Of a stretch of 64,000 nucleotides of DNA, positions 47,450-55,378 are shown piece after piece (the stretch's first letter is position 1; each line of letters opens with the position of its first letter). The notes under the pieces are model-generated. The model saw only the letters and a program-made list of their open reading frames with translations, had not been told where the DNA came from and did not search any database. The stretch comes from Noviluteimonas gilva (GTDB taxonomy: Bacteria > Pseudomonadota > Gammaproteobacteria > Xanthomonadales > Xanthomonadaceae), in the NCBI RefSeq assembly GCF_009740395.1, contig NZ_WOXT01000002.1, positions 186,001 to 250,000 on the forward strand, in the 5' to 3' direction. The position numbers and the translations under genes are program-made.

Positions 47450-49606
47450 ATGAAGTTCTTCGCCAGCTGCGGCAAGGGCCTCGAATATCTGTTGGCCGAC
47501 GAGATGCTCGCGCTGGGTTGCACGCGCGCGACGGCGACGATGGCCGGCGTGAATGTCGAAGGCGAATTGATCGACGCGCAGCGCGCGGTGTTGTGGTCGC
47601 GCCTGGCCAGTCGCGTGTTGTGGCCGATCACCGAATTCGATTGCGCGGACGAACACGCGTTGTACGCGGGTGTCTCCGCCGTCGATTGGGAAGCGCACCT
47701 CGGCCCGGGTCATACGCTTGCCGTCGACGCGCACGTGTCGGGTGAAGCGCTGACGCATGCGCGCTATGCGGCGCAACGGGTGAAGGACGGCGTCGTCGAC
47801 GTCCTGCGCGCAAAAACCGGCGCGCGGCCCGATGTCGACATCGAATCGCCCGATGTCCGCTTGAACCTCGTCGTGCGCAAGAACCGCGCGATCGTGTCGA
47901 TCGATCTCGGCGGCGGCCCGTTGCATCGCCGCGGCTGGCGGCGCGCGCAGGGCGAAGCACCGTTGAAGGAAAACCTCGCGGCCGCGGTGCTGATGCGCGG
48001 CCAATGGCCGGCGCTGTATCGCGACGGCGCGTCGCTGCTCGATCCGATGTGCGGCAGCGGCACGCTGCTGATCGAAGGCGCGTTGATGGCGGGTGATGTC
48101 GCGCCGGGCCTGCAGCGTCATGGTGCCGCGTTGCCGACGCGCTGGCGTGGCTTCGACAACGCAGCGTGGCAATCGCTCGTGGAAGATGCGCAGCGTCGCC
48201 GCGATATCGGTCTGCTCGCGCTGCGCCCCGCGTTCTTCGGCAGCGATGCCGACGCACGCATCCTCGAAGCCGCGCGCGGCAACGCGCAGGCCGCGGGTGT
48301 CGGCCACGTGCTCGACCTGCGCCCGACGCCCATCGAAACGCTCACGCGCGCGACCGATTTCGGCCCGCGAGGTCTCGTCGTCTGCAACCCGCCGTACGAC
48401 GCGCGCCTGGCCGCCGATCCCGCGCTGTATCGCGCGCTCGGCGATGCGCTGCGCCGCAATGCGCCGGAATGGCGCGCGAGCCTGCTGTGCGGCGACGACG
48501 ACCTCGCGCGCGCCACCGGCCTGCGCGCGAACAAGCGCTACCAGGTGTTCAACGGCGCAATCGAATGCACGTTGATCGTGTGCGACCCGATCGCCCCGCC
48601 GCAGCGCGCCGTCGATGCGCCGCCGCCGACCTTGTCGGAAGGCGCGCAGATGGTCGCCAACCGCCTGCGAAAGAATCTGAAGAAGTTGAAGACCTGGCGC
48701 GAGAAAGAAGGCGTCGACAACTTCCGCGCCTACGATGCGGACCTGCCCGAATACGCCGCCGCGATCGATGTCTACACCGACGCCGATTCGCGCGAACAAT
48801 GGCTGCACGTGCAGGAGTACGCGGCGCCCGCGGAAATTCCGGAAGCCACGACGCGCAAGCGGCTCAACGAACTCCTGGCTGCGGCGCGCGACGTGTTCGG
48901 CATCCCGAAGGAACGCATCGCGCTCAAGACGCGCAGCATCGGCAAGGGCGGAAGCAAGTACGGCCGTTTCGATCGTCGCGGCGAATATCTCGTCGTGCGC
49001 GAAGGCGACGCGCGCCTGCGCGTGAACCTGTTCGATTACCTCGACACCGGCGTGTTCCTCGACCATCGCCCGCTGCGCCTGCAGTTCGCGAAAGACGCAC
49101 GCAACAAACGCTTCCTCAACCTGTTCTGCTACACGGGCGCTGCGACCGTGCAGGCCGCGCAGGGCGGGGCAGCGAGCACGACCAGCGTCGACCTCAGCGG
49201 CACCTACCTGCAATGGTTGTCCGACAACCTCAACGAGAACGGGATCGGCGGCGGCCGTCACCGCCTCGTACAGGCCGACGCGATCCAATGGTTGCTCGCC
49301 GACCGCGGGGACTACGACCTGATTTTCTGCGACCCGCCGACGTTCTCCAATTCCGCGCGCGCAAACGACTTCGACGTGCAACGCGAACACGTGCGCATGC
49401 TCCGCGCCGCGCTCATGCGCCTGGCGCAGGGCGGTTCGCTGTACTTCTCCAACAATTTCCGCCGCTTCAAGCTCGACGAAGCGGCCTTGTCGGACATCGC
49501 GTCGATCGAAGACGTCACGGCCTCGACGATCCCGCCGGACTTCGCGCGCGACGCCCGCATCCACCGCTGCTGGCGCCTGCGGCGCCTGGGCATGGACGCA
49601 CGCTGA
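47450..49606 (+). CDS. rlmKL: Bifunctional 23S rRNA methyltransferase RlmKL
   Basis: 718 aa. The N-terminal half has a THUMP domain (about 45-155) and an N6- or N2-guanine-type catalytic domain with [17 protein letters not shown] and [11 protein letters not shown]. The C-terminal half is a second methyltransferase: [19 protein letters not shown], then [12 protein letters not shown]. It modifies G2445 (m2G) and G2069 (m7G) in 23S rRNA in E. coli numbering. Start ATG at 47450 one base after the hydrolase stop. It ends in the overlap TGATG with the next methyltransferase. Confidence 0.95.
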   Translation: MKFFASCGKGLEYLLADEMLALGCTRATATMAGVNVEGELIDAQRAVLWSRLASRVLWPITEFDCADEHALYAGVSAVDWEAHLGPGHTLAVDAHVSGEALTHARYAAQRVKDGVVDVLRAKTGARPDVDIESPDVRLNLVVRKNRAIVSIDLGGGPLHRRGWRRAQGEAPLKENLAAAVLMRGQWPALYRDGASLLDPMCGSGTLLIEGALMAGDVAPGLQRHGAALPTRWRGFDNAAWQSLVEDAQRRRDIGLLALRPAFFGSDADARILEAARGNAQAAGVGHVLDLRPTPIETLTRATDFGPRGLVVCNPPYDARLAADPALYRALGDALRRNAPEWRASLLCGDDDLARATGLRANKRYQVFNGAIECTLIVCDPIAPPQRAVDAPPPTLSEGAQMVANRLRKNLKKLKTWREKEGVDNFRAYDADLPEYAAAIDVYTDADSREQWLHVQEYAAPAEIPEATTRKRLNELLAAARDVFGIPKERIALKTRSIGKGGSKYGRFDRRGEYLVVREGDARLRVNLFDYLDTGVFLDHRPLRLQFAKDARNKRFLNLFCYTGAATVQAAQGGAASTTSVDLSGTYLQWLSDNLNENGIGGGRHRLVQADAIQWLLADRGDYDLIFCDPPTFSNSARANDFDVQREHVRMLRAALMRLAQGGSLYFSNNFRRFKLDEAALSDIASIEDVTASTIPPDFARDARIHRCWRLRRLGMDAR

Positions 49607-50202
49607 TGACATCCCCATCAAGAGCCGCACGCGCGGGCTGGTGGGCGCTGTTCGGACAGTGGTTGCGCAATCCACTGCAGACCGCGTCGATCGTGCCGTC
49701 GGGCCGCGACCTCGCGCAGGCGATGGTCGACGAATTGCCGGCCGACACGCGTCGCGCGATCGAGCTGGGCGGCGGCACGGGATCGGTCACGCGCGCATTG
49801 CTGGCGCACGGCTTGCGCGGCGACGACCTGCTGGTCATCGAGCTCAGCGAATCGCTCCACGCGCATCTGCGCAAACGCTTCCCCGCGGTGCGCGTCGCGC
49901 TGGGCGATGCGAGCGACCTCCCCGCGATCGCCGCGCACTGCGGATTCCTCGCCGGTGGCCAAGCAGATGCGATCGTCTCGAGCCTCGGGTTGCTCGCGAT
50001 GCCGGAAGACCTGCAAGGCCGCATCATGGCCGCGGCCTTCGCGTGCCTGCGCCCGGGCGGCCGTTTCATCCAGTTCACGTATGGCCCGCAGGCACCGGTG
50101 TCGGAATCGGTGCAGCAGGCATTGCGATTGAAGGTGCGTCGCGGCGGCTTCGTGCTCCGCAACGTGCCGCCGGCGACGGTGTACGTTTACGAACGGCGTT
50201 GA
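49606..50202 (+). CDS. SAM-dependent methyltransferase (PmtA-like)
   Basis: 198 aa. SAM site AIELGGGTGSVTRALLAHG at about residues 50-69, then LLVIELSESLHAHLRKRFP and GDASDLPA. Start region GLFGQWLRNPLQTASIVPSG resembles the phospholipid N-methyltransferase (PmtA) family, where the first helix binds membranes. It could methylate phosphatidylethanolamine, but the substrate is not proven. It overlaps rlmKL by one base. Confidence 0.75.
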   Translation: MTSPSRAARAGWWALFGQWLRNPLQTASIVPSGRDLAQAMVDELPADTRRAIELGGGTGSVTRALLAHGLRGDDLLVIELSESLHAHLRKRFPAVRVALGDASDLPAIAAHCGFLAGGQADAIVSSLGLLAMPEDLQGRIMAAAFACLRPGGRFIQFTYGPQAPVSESVQQALRLKVRRGGFVLRNVPPATVYVYERR

Positions 50203-50241
50203 GCGCGGGCTCGTCCATTTTCGTCAATCGAGTCTCGAAGC

Positions 50242-50613
50242 ATGTTGCGTTCCTACTATCAGTACCTCAATCAACTTGCGCTCTGGAGCCAGCGTCTGAG
50301 CATGGACGGGGATTCCAGTCTCTTGCGCGTTTGCTTGATCGCGTCCGCGGCGCAGTACTTGAACCTGCTGGCCCTCGTCATGGTTTGGCAGGCCTTGACG
50401 CCGAATCGACTGCTGTTGACCCTTCCGGTCTTCATGGGCGCGATAGTTTTATTGGTTGCAGTCAATGCCTATTTTCTCAGCCGTTACGTCGCTGGACGTG
50501 GCGATTCCAGCGAGGCGCGGGGAAGGCCGTCGATCCTCGTTCCAATGTATCTGGGCGGAACGTTACTCACCTTCATTGGGGCTGGCGTTCTATTGGCATC
50601 GCGAAATTCGTGA
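50242..50613 (+). CDS. Small membrane protein, unrecognised
   Basis: 123 aa with three hydrophobic helices (SLLRVCLIASAAQYLNLLAL, LLLTLPVFMGAIVLLVAV, MYLGGTLLTFIGAGVLLA). Codon use is less GC-rich than its neighbours, hinting at an accessory origin. The next gene starts 33 bases on. No family recognised. Confidence 0.6.
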   Translation: MLRSYYQYLNQLALWSQRLSMDGDSSLLRVCLIASAAQYLNLLALVMVWQALTPNRLLLTLPVFMGAIVLLVAVNAYFLSRYVAGRGDSSEARGRPSILVPMYLGGTLLTFIGAGVLLASRNS

Positions 50614-50646
50614 GCGCGTCTGCACGAATCAACGAGGCATCCTCAA

Positions 50647-51048
50647 ATGGCATCGATCCGAAGAGAAGTCCTGGTTGAAGCCCGCCCGCAACACGCCTGG
50701 GCCGCGGCGCGCGATGTCGGCAACATCCACACCCGCCTGGTCCCCGGCTTCGTCACCGACTGTCGGCTCGAAGGCGATGTCAGGATCGTGACATTCGGCA
50801 ACGGGCTGGTCGTTCGCGAGCCGATCCTGGACATCAACGACGACGACCGCCGCGTCGCATGGGCCGCGGAGGGCGGGCAATTCAAGCACTACAACGCGTC
50901 GGTGCAAGTTTTCGACGAAGGCGCGGAGCGCACGCGGATCGTCTGGATCGCCGACCTGTTGCCGAACGAACTGGCGCCGACGGTTGGCGATATGATTGAG
51001 CAAGGGCTCGCCGTCATGAAGCAAACACTTGAGCGAAGTGCAGGCTGA
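50647..51048 (+). CDS. SRPBCC family protein
   Basis: 133 aa. The pattern RREVLVEARPQHAWAAARDV then VTDCRLEGDVRIVTFGNGLV and RRVAWAAEGGQFKHYNA matches the SRPBCC helix-grip fold start and strands, often annotated polyketide cyclase-like. No membrane segment. It probably binds a small hydrophobic ligand; role unknown. Short overlap-free spacing to the next gene. Confidence 0.75.
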   Translation: MASIRREVLVEARPQHAWAAARDVGNIHTRLVPGFVTDCRLEGDVRIVTFGNGLVVREPILDINDDDRRVAWAAEGGQFKHYNASVQVFDEGAERTRIVWIADLLPNELAPTVGDMIEQGLAVMKQTLERSAG

Positions 51049-51070
51049 CGTCTTACTCCAGGGGGAAGCC

Positions 51071-51370
51071 ATGCAGTCGGCGACGACACCGCGCAAGATC
51101 GTCCTGCACTCGATACACGGCTATCGGCCCGAGCTCGAGGTATTGGTCGCGGGCTGGATGCGGGAGGGGGTCAAGTACGTTGGCGTCGTGGGTTTGGATG
51201 CCTCGCGTATCGAGGATGCGATCGACGATATATGCACCGGTGATGGCGCCGATCCCTACTTCATGGTGACGGCTTGGCATGACGGCGACGAGACGCTCGC
51301 GGATGCGGTGTTTCTTGCAGAACAGTTGTCGGACGAGTTCGAGGGACCTGCAACCGTGGTCGAGTTCTGA
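51071..51370 (+). CDS. Hypothetical protein
   Basis: 99 aa from the ATG at 51071, preceded by GGGGGAAG (a TTG at 51029 would add 14 residues and overlap the previous gene). Reads IVLHSIHGYRPELEVLVAGW, VKYVGVVGLDASRIEDAIDD and ends EFEGPATVVEF, a compact alpha/beta domain. I do not recognise the family. Confidence 0.65.
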   Translation: MQSATTPRKIVLHSIHGYRPELEVLVAGWMREGVKYVGVVGLDASRIEDAIDDICTGDGADPYFMVTAWHDGDETLADAVFLAEQLSDEFEGPATVVEF

Positions 51371-51426
51371 GTCGTCTACCCAAGCGGGTGATTGACGAGG
51401 CTCCGCCGCACCAGCATCAGTGATCG

Positions 51427-51858
51427 ATGAGCCGTCTCGACAAGCCGCAATGGCACGGCGCGCAGTTGAACGAGATGCAGGGGCCATCGTCGCTGGGCAT
51501 GGCCGTCAGCGGTGGCGCCGTCGCGTTCAGTGCGTCGATCATCAACCCGAATGTCTACGTCGGGTTCTGGACGTCGCTGGCGTTCCAGGTGCACGTGGGC
51601 TTCCAGTTCCTCTCGGTCGCCTTCGGCATCGTGTTCTTCCTCTGCCGGCTTCGGAACAACGATGTGATCTCGCTGATCGATCAGGCCCGCCGCGAGGGCC
51701 TTCCCGCGGCGGACCTGGACCGACTGGAAACGCAGTCGCGACGCTTCTCCGACATCAGCCGCTACACGATCTACGCGCAGATCCTGTTGCTTTGCGTCGG
51801 CGCTGTTTCGTTCCTCTGGCTGATGTTGTTGCACTTCCATCGCGCGTTGTATCCGTAA
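51427..51858 (+). CDS. Membrane protein, unrecognised
   Basis: 143 aa. Two membrane stretches separated by a cytosolic helix: SLAFQVHVGFQFLSVAFGIV (about 49-68, running on to about 72) and QILLLCVGAVSFLWLMLLHF (about 118-137). An amphipathic DQARREGLPAADLDRLETQS region lies between. No signal peptide. Same direction as the three small genes before it. Confidence 0.65.
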   Translation: MSRLDKPQWHGAQLNEMQGPSSLGMAVSGGAVAFSASIINPNVYVGFWTSLAFQVHVGFQFLSVAFGIVFFLCRLRNNDVISLIDQARREGLPAADLDRLETQSRRFSDISRYTIYAQILLLCVGAVSFLWLMLLHFHRALYP

Positions 51859-51871
51859 CGCGCGCGCCGGA

Positions 51872-52225
51872 TCACGGCGTGGCGCCGGGGTTCAACAAGC
51901 GTTCCGCTTCGGCTGCCAGATCCGGCGCGCGCGCCTCCAGGAGGGCGAGCGAAATTCGCAAGCTGGCCGGGGTGAGGCGGACGAGGATCGCGTCGTTCAC
52001 CCGGCCCTTCCGGCACCAGAGCTCCGCGAGCGACTGTCCGCAGGAGTCGGCAATCATCTCGTCGGTCGCGGGATCGCACGCGACCTGCGCAAGCGCCGCT
52101 TCCACGTCCTCTCCGTCGTACGCGCCCAGGTCCATCGCCGCGTCGTCGCGGTCGCCCACCTCGGCGCTCTGATCAAGCAGGACGTCGATGAGCCCCTCGG
52201 GCTGGCTGATCAATTTCCGGCGCAT
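51872..52225 (-). CDS. Hypothetical cytosolic protein
   Basis: 117 aa, mostly helical (EDVEAALAQVACDPATDEMI, LAELWCRKGRVNDAILVRLT, SLRISLALLEARAPDLAAEA). The cysteine-containing helices resemble HEAT-like or immunity-type proteins, but no assignment is justified. It is convergent with the membrane-protein gene at 51427 and divergent from pirin 1. Confidence 0.65.
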   Translation of the reverse strand: MRRKLISQPEGLIDVLLDQSAEVGDRDDAAMDLGAYDGEDVEAALAQVACDPATDEMIADSCGQSLAELWCRKGRVNDAILVRLTPASLRISLALLEARAPDLAAEAERLLNPGATP

Positions 52226-52345
52226 CGTCCTTTCCGCCTTCGCAACGTCGCTCGATTAGACCCGAGAACCCTGCGTTCCATCCACGGCACTGGCATCGCC
52301 CAGCGCCGGGCGCCATCGTTTGGGCTTCGCAAATCGGAGGTCCCC

Positions 52346-53203
52346 ATGTCCACCACGACCCAGTCCCAGGCCCGCGTCGCCCGCAAGCTGCGCGGCCAGC
52401 CGACGTCCGACGGCGCTGGCGTGAAGCTCACGCGCGTCATCGGCACGCCTCAGCTCGACATGCTCGACCCGTTCCTGATGCTCGATGAGTTCGGCACCGA
52501 CAAGGCCGAGGATTACCTCGCCGGTTTCCCGGAGCATCCGCATCGCGGGTTCGAGACGGTGACCTACATGCTCGACGGCCGCATGCGCCACAAGGACAAC
52601 CACGGCAACGAAGGTTTGCTGGTGCCGGGCAGCGTGCAGTGGATGACCGCCGGCCGCGGCCTGGTGCACAGCGAAATGCCCGAACAGCAGGAGGGCCGCA
52701 TGCGCGGTTTCCAGTTGTGGGTGAACCTGCCCAAGGCCAACAAGATGGACGCGCCGCAGTACCAGGAGTTCGCGCCCGATCGCATTCCGGTGGCGACGCC
52801 TGCGCCGGGCGTGTCGGTGAAGGTGATCGCCGGTAGCGTCGGCGACGTGCGCGGCCCGATCGTGCAGCCCGCGACGTCGCCGGTTTACCTCGACATCGAA
52901 CTCGCGCCGTCGACCACGTGGTCGTACACCTTGCCCGAAGGCCACAACGCGTTCGCGTACATGTTCGAAGGCGATGCGTCGATCGGCGAAGGCGAGGATG
53001 CGCGTGCGTTGGTGACGCAGGAACTCGCGGTGCTCGGCGGCGGCGAAACGATGGTCGCGACGTCGGGCGGGCAGGGCGCGCGCTTCATCCTCGTCGCCGG
53101 CCGCCCGTTGCGCGAGCCGGTGGCGCGTTACGGCCCGTTCGTGATGAACACGAAGGAAGAAATCATGCAGGCGTTCGTGGACTTCCAGGAAGGCAAGTTC
53201 TAA
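52346..53203 (+). CDS. Pirin family protein 1
   Basis: 285 aa. The N-terminal cupin has FPEHPHRGFETVTYMLDG (first metal site, HPH) and WMTAGRGLVHSE. The second cupin (about 180-285) ends PVARYGPFVMNTKEEIMQAF, the pirin C-terminus. Pirins bind Fe and in bacteria may act as quercetin dioxygenases or redox regulators. GGAGG precedes the ATG. A terminator module follows. Confidence 0.92.
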   Translation: MSTTTQSQARVARKLRGQPTSDGAGVKLTRVIGTPQLDMLDPFLMLDEFGTDKAEDYLAGFPEHPHRGFETVTYMLDGRMRHKDNHGNEGLLVPGSVQWMTAGRGLVHSEMPEQQEGRMRGFQLWVNLPKANKMDAPQYQEFAPDRIPVATPAPGVSVKVIAGSVGDVRGPIVQPATSPVYLDIELAPSTTWSYTLPEGHNAFAYMFEGDASIGEGEDARALVTQELAVLGGGETMVATSGGQGARFILVAGRPLREPVARYGPFVMNTKEEIMQAFVDFQEGKF

Positions 53204-53210
53204 GCGCTCC

Positions 53211-53231
53211 ACCTCCCCTTCCAGGGGAGGT
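53211..53231. repeat. C-rich palindrome preceding a terminator
   Basis: ACCTCCCC / GGGGAGGT with a short centre. Same module order (palindrome, terminator, GGGTGGGG) as at 25985 and, reversed, at 27274. Confidence 0.7.
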
Positions 53232-53232
53232 C

Positions 53233-53263
53233 AAAAGCAGCCAGCCGCAGGCCGGCTGCTTTT
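53233..53263 (+). terminator. Terminator between pirin 1 and the lipoprotein gene
   Basis: AAAAGCAGCCAGCC gca GGCCGGCTGCTTTT with one mismatch, flanked by A and T runs. Followed by GGGTGGGG as in the other module copies. Confidence 0.8.
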
Positions 53264-53336
53264 GGGTGGGGAGTGACGCCGCGGTTCAGCATCCCTCCCT
53301 AGACTTGCCGCCACACCCTCGCAAAAGGAGTTGCCC

Positions 53337-53750
53337 ATGCTTCGCACGACCCTCGCCGCGCTCGTCGCGGCCTGCGCCCTGACCGCCTGCGCCAGCAATG
53401 CGTCGGGCAACGGCGGTACGTCTTCGCAGGAGAGCACGATGCGTTCGATCACCGCCGGTGCGTCCGAAAAGTTGTCGCAGACCGAAACCGTTCGACTGCC
53501 CGATGGTTCGACGCTGCAATACGTGTCGGTCCCGCAGGATTCGCGTTGCCCGCCGAACGCGCGCTGCATCCGCGCCGGCGATGCCGACATCGAGTTCGTG
53601 TTCGCCATCAGCGGCGGCCCGCAGGCGACGGTGAAGGCGAACCTGCCCGAAGCGCCGTCGAAGAACATGGGCGCCTGGCGCCTGACCGTCGAAGACCTCG
53701 AATTCACCGAAAAGCCGGTTGTCACGATTCGCGTGGACGCCGCGCAGTAG
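53337..53750 (+). CDS. Small lipoprotein
   Basis: 137 aa from the ATG at 53337 with AAAAGGAG just upstream. Lipoprotein signal ends ALTAC. The mature domain is short and beta-rich, with cysteines in SRCPPNARCIRAGD, a pattern seen in small periplasmic domains of unknown role. It lies between two pirin genes. Confidence 0.75.
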   Translation: MLRTTLAALVAACALTACASNASGNGGTSSQESTMRSITAGASEKLSQTETVRLPDGSTLQYVSVPQDSRCPPNARCIRAGDADIEFVFAISGGPQATVKANLPEAPSKNMGAWRLTVEDLEFTEKPVVTIRVDAAQ

Positions 53751-53773
53751 GATTCAAACAAACAGGTAATGCC

Positions 53774-54634
53774 ATGACCACGATCGTTGCTCCCCGCGTC
53801 CATGATCTCGGCGGTTTCGAAGTGCGCCGTGCCGTGCCTTCGATCCAGGCGCGCAGCGTGGGGCCGTTCGTCTTCGTCGACCACATGGGCCCGGCCTTGT
53901 TCGAGCCGGGGCGCGGGATCGATGTGCGGCCGCATCCGCACATCGGCCTGGCGACGGTGACGTTCCTGTGGGCGGGCACGATCACGCATCGCGACACCTT
54001 GGGCAGCGTGCAGGACATTCGTCCGGGCGACGTCAACTGGATGACGGCCGGGCGCGGCATCGCGCATTCGGAGCGCACGCCCCTCGGGACGCGTGAAGCG
54101 CCGCATCCCGTGCACGGGATGCAGACGTGGGTGGCGTTGCCGAAGTCGCACGAGGAAGCCGAGCCCGCGTTCTTCCACCACGCAGCCGATGCGTTGCCGT
54201 TGATCGCGCAGCCGGGCGTCACGTTGCGCGTGATCGCGGGGCGTGCGTTCGGTGAGGAGTCGCCGGTGTCGGTGTTCACCGATACGTTCAACGTCGCGGT
54301 GGACATGGCGCCGGATGCGGAGTTCGACGTGGACGCGCGCGCGGTGGAGCGTGCGTTGTACATCCTCGAAGGGAAGGTGCAACTCGACGGCGCCGACATT
54401 CCCGAGCAGCATCTCGTTGTTTTGGATCGCGGCGTTCGCCACAAGGTGCGTGCGCTGGGCAGCGTCAAGGCGATGTTGCTGGGCGGCGAACCCCTGGATG
54501 CGCCGCGCCACATGTGGTGGAACTTCGTGTCGTCGTCGAAGGACCGCATCGAGCAGGCGAAGCAGGATTGGCTGGACGACAAGTACGGGAAGATCGAGGG
54601 CGAAACGGAGTTCATTCCGCTGCCTGATCGGTGA
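53774..54634 (+). CDS. Pirin family protein 2
   Basis: 286 aa from the ATG at 53774. FVFVDHMGPALFEPGRGIDV and RPHPHIGLATVTFLW give the first cupin metal site; MTAGRGIAHSERTP matches pirin. The C-terminal cupin ends with KGEPLDAPRHMW-like LGGEPLDAPRHMWWNFVSSS. Related to but clearly different from pirin 1 at 52346. Two pirins so close suggest a duplicated role; the partner protein or substrate is unknown. Confidence 0.9.
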   Translation: MTTIVAPRVHDLGGFEVRRAVPSIQARSVGPFVFVDHMGPALFEPGRGIDVRPHPHIGLATVTFLWAGTITHRDTLGSVQDIRPGDVNWMTAGRGIAHSERTPLGTREAPHPVHGMQTWVALPKSHEEAEPAFFHHAADALPLIAQPGVTLRVIAGRAFGEESPVSVFTDTFNVAVDMAPDAEFDVDARAVERALYILEGKVQLDGADIPEQHLVVLDRGVRHKVRALGSVKAMLLGGEPLDAPRHMWWNFVSSSKDRIEQAKQDWLDDKYGKIEGETEFIPLPDR

Positions 54635-54645
54635 GGCGTCAGCAC

Positions 54646-54960
54646 GTACGCAGAAGCATTCGTCGTTGTTGAGGTTCGCCGCCACCAGAGCGGCGCATCG
54701 GCACGCCGCGTTGAAGGCCACATTGCTCCGCAAGAGCTCACGCTCCGCAATGTGGCCTTCAACGCAGCGACCGCTGCGCATCTGGGCTGAATGATTCGCG
54801 ACAGCCCTTGATGAGTGTTTGCGTTGCGGTGTGGGCCATTCGCGCCTACTGCCAGCACACCCGACGGACGGAACCTCGCCCACCTCGGCGCGCGCACCGT
54901 CGTGACTTCGTCGCCTCTGGCAGGCGATGTTCCTCGCGGCGACCGGATGGGCGAAGCGGG
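54646..54960 (-). repeat. Structured repeat, copy 4 (reverse orientation)
   Basis: About 315 bases. Main stem TTGAAGGCCACATTGC (54711-54726) / GCAATGTGGCCTTCAA (54747-54762), loop 54727-54746, both arms as in copy 1. Its mirror partner is copy 5. The GCGAAGCGGG end faces the centre of the pair. Confidence 0.85.
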
Positions 54961-55031
54961 GCGGACCTTGTTCACCATTCGCGCTGAAGGCCGACCCTCT
55001 CCCCAACCCCTCTCCCGCAGGGAGAGGGGCT

Positions 55032-55368
55032 CCGCTTCGCCCATCAAATCGCTGCGAAGGCACCTTGCCCGAGAGAGGACATCGCGCTATCGAGGACATG
55101 CACCCACGTATGCCGCGATGTCCTCGACGGGCGAGGTGCCGCCCGTCGGGTGGACTGGCAGTCGGCGCGAATCAATCAGCGCACAACACAAACATTCATC
55201 AAGTGCTGTCGCGAAACGATCAGACGTTACGCGCAGCGGTGCGTCGTGCTGGATGTCCTTTTGCGGAGCGTGGCTCGCTCTTCGTGTAGCAAAAGGACAT
55301 CCAGTGCGGCGTGCCGATGCGCCCCTCTGGTGGAGGCGCACGTCAAAAACCATCGATGCTTCTGCGTA
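55032..55368 (+). repeat. Structured repeat, copy 5 (forward, stem replaced)
   Basis: 337 bases. The outer stem is GGCACCTTGCCCG (55059-55071) / CGGGCGAGGTGCC (55128-55140), with a further perfect 12-bp stem GAGGACATCGCG (55075-55086) / CGCGATGTCCTC (55114-55125) inside. The main stem is CTGGATGTCCTTTTGC (55249-55264) / GCAAAAGGACATCCAG (55289-55304): both arms differ almost wholly from the other copies, yet all 16 pairs match. Loop start GGAGCGTG and flanks GCGCAGCGG (55231-55239) / CCGATGCGC (55314-55322) are unchanged. Confidence 0.85.
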
Positions 55369-55378
55369 ACCTCGGCGC

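Noticed and set aside
25985..55368. Structured repeats as a CRISPR array or as an insertion sequence
   Set aside because: There are no short regularly spaced repeats with unique spacers and no transposase; ends lack an obvious target duplication. No CRISPR array was seen anywhere in the window.
54815..55369. A 184-residue frame across copies 4 and 5
   Set aside because: It runs through both arms of the inverted repeat and has no protein-like composition.
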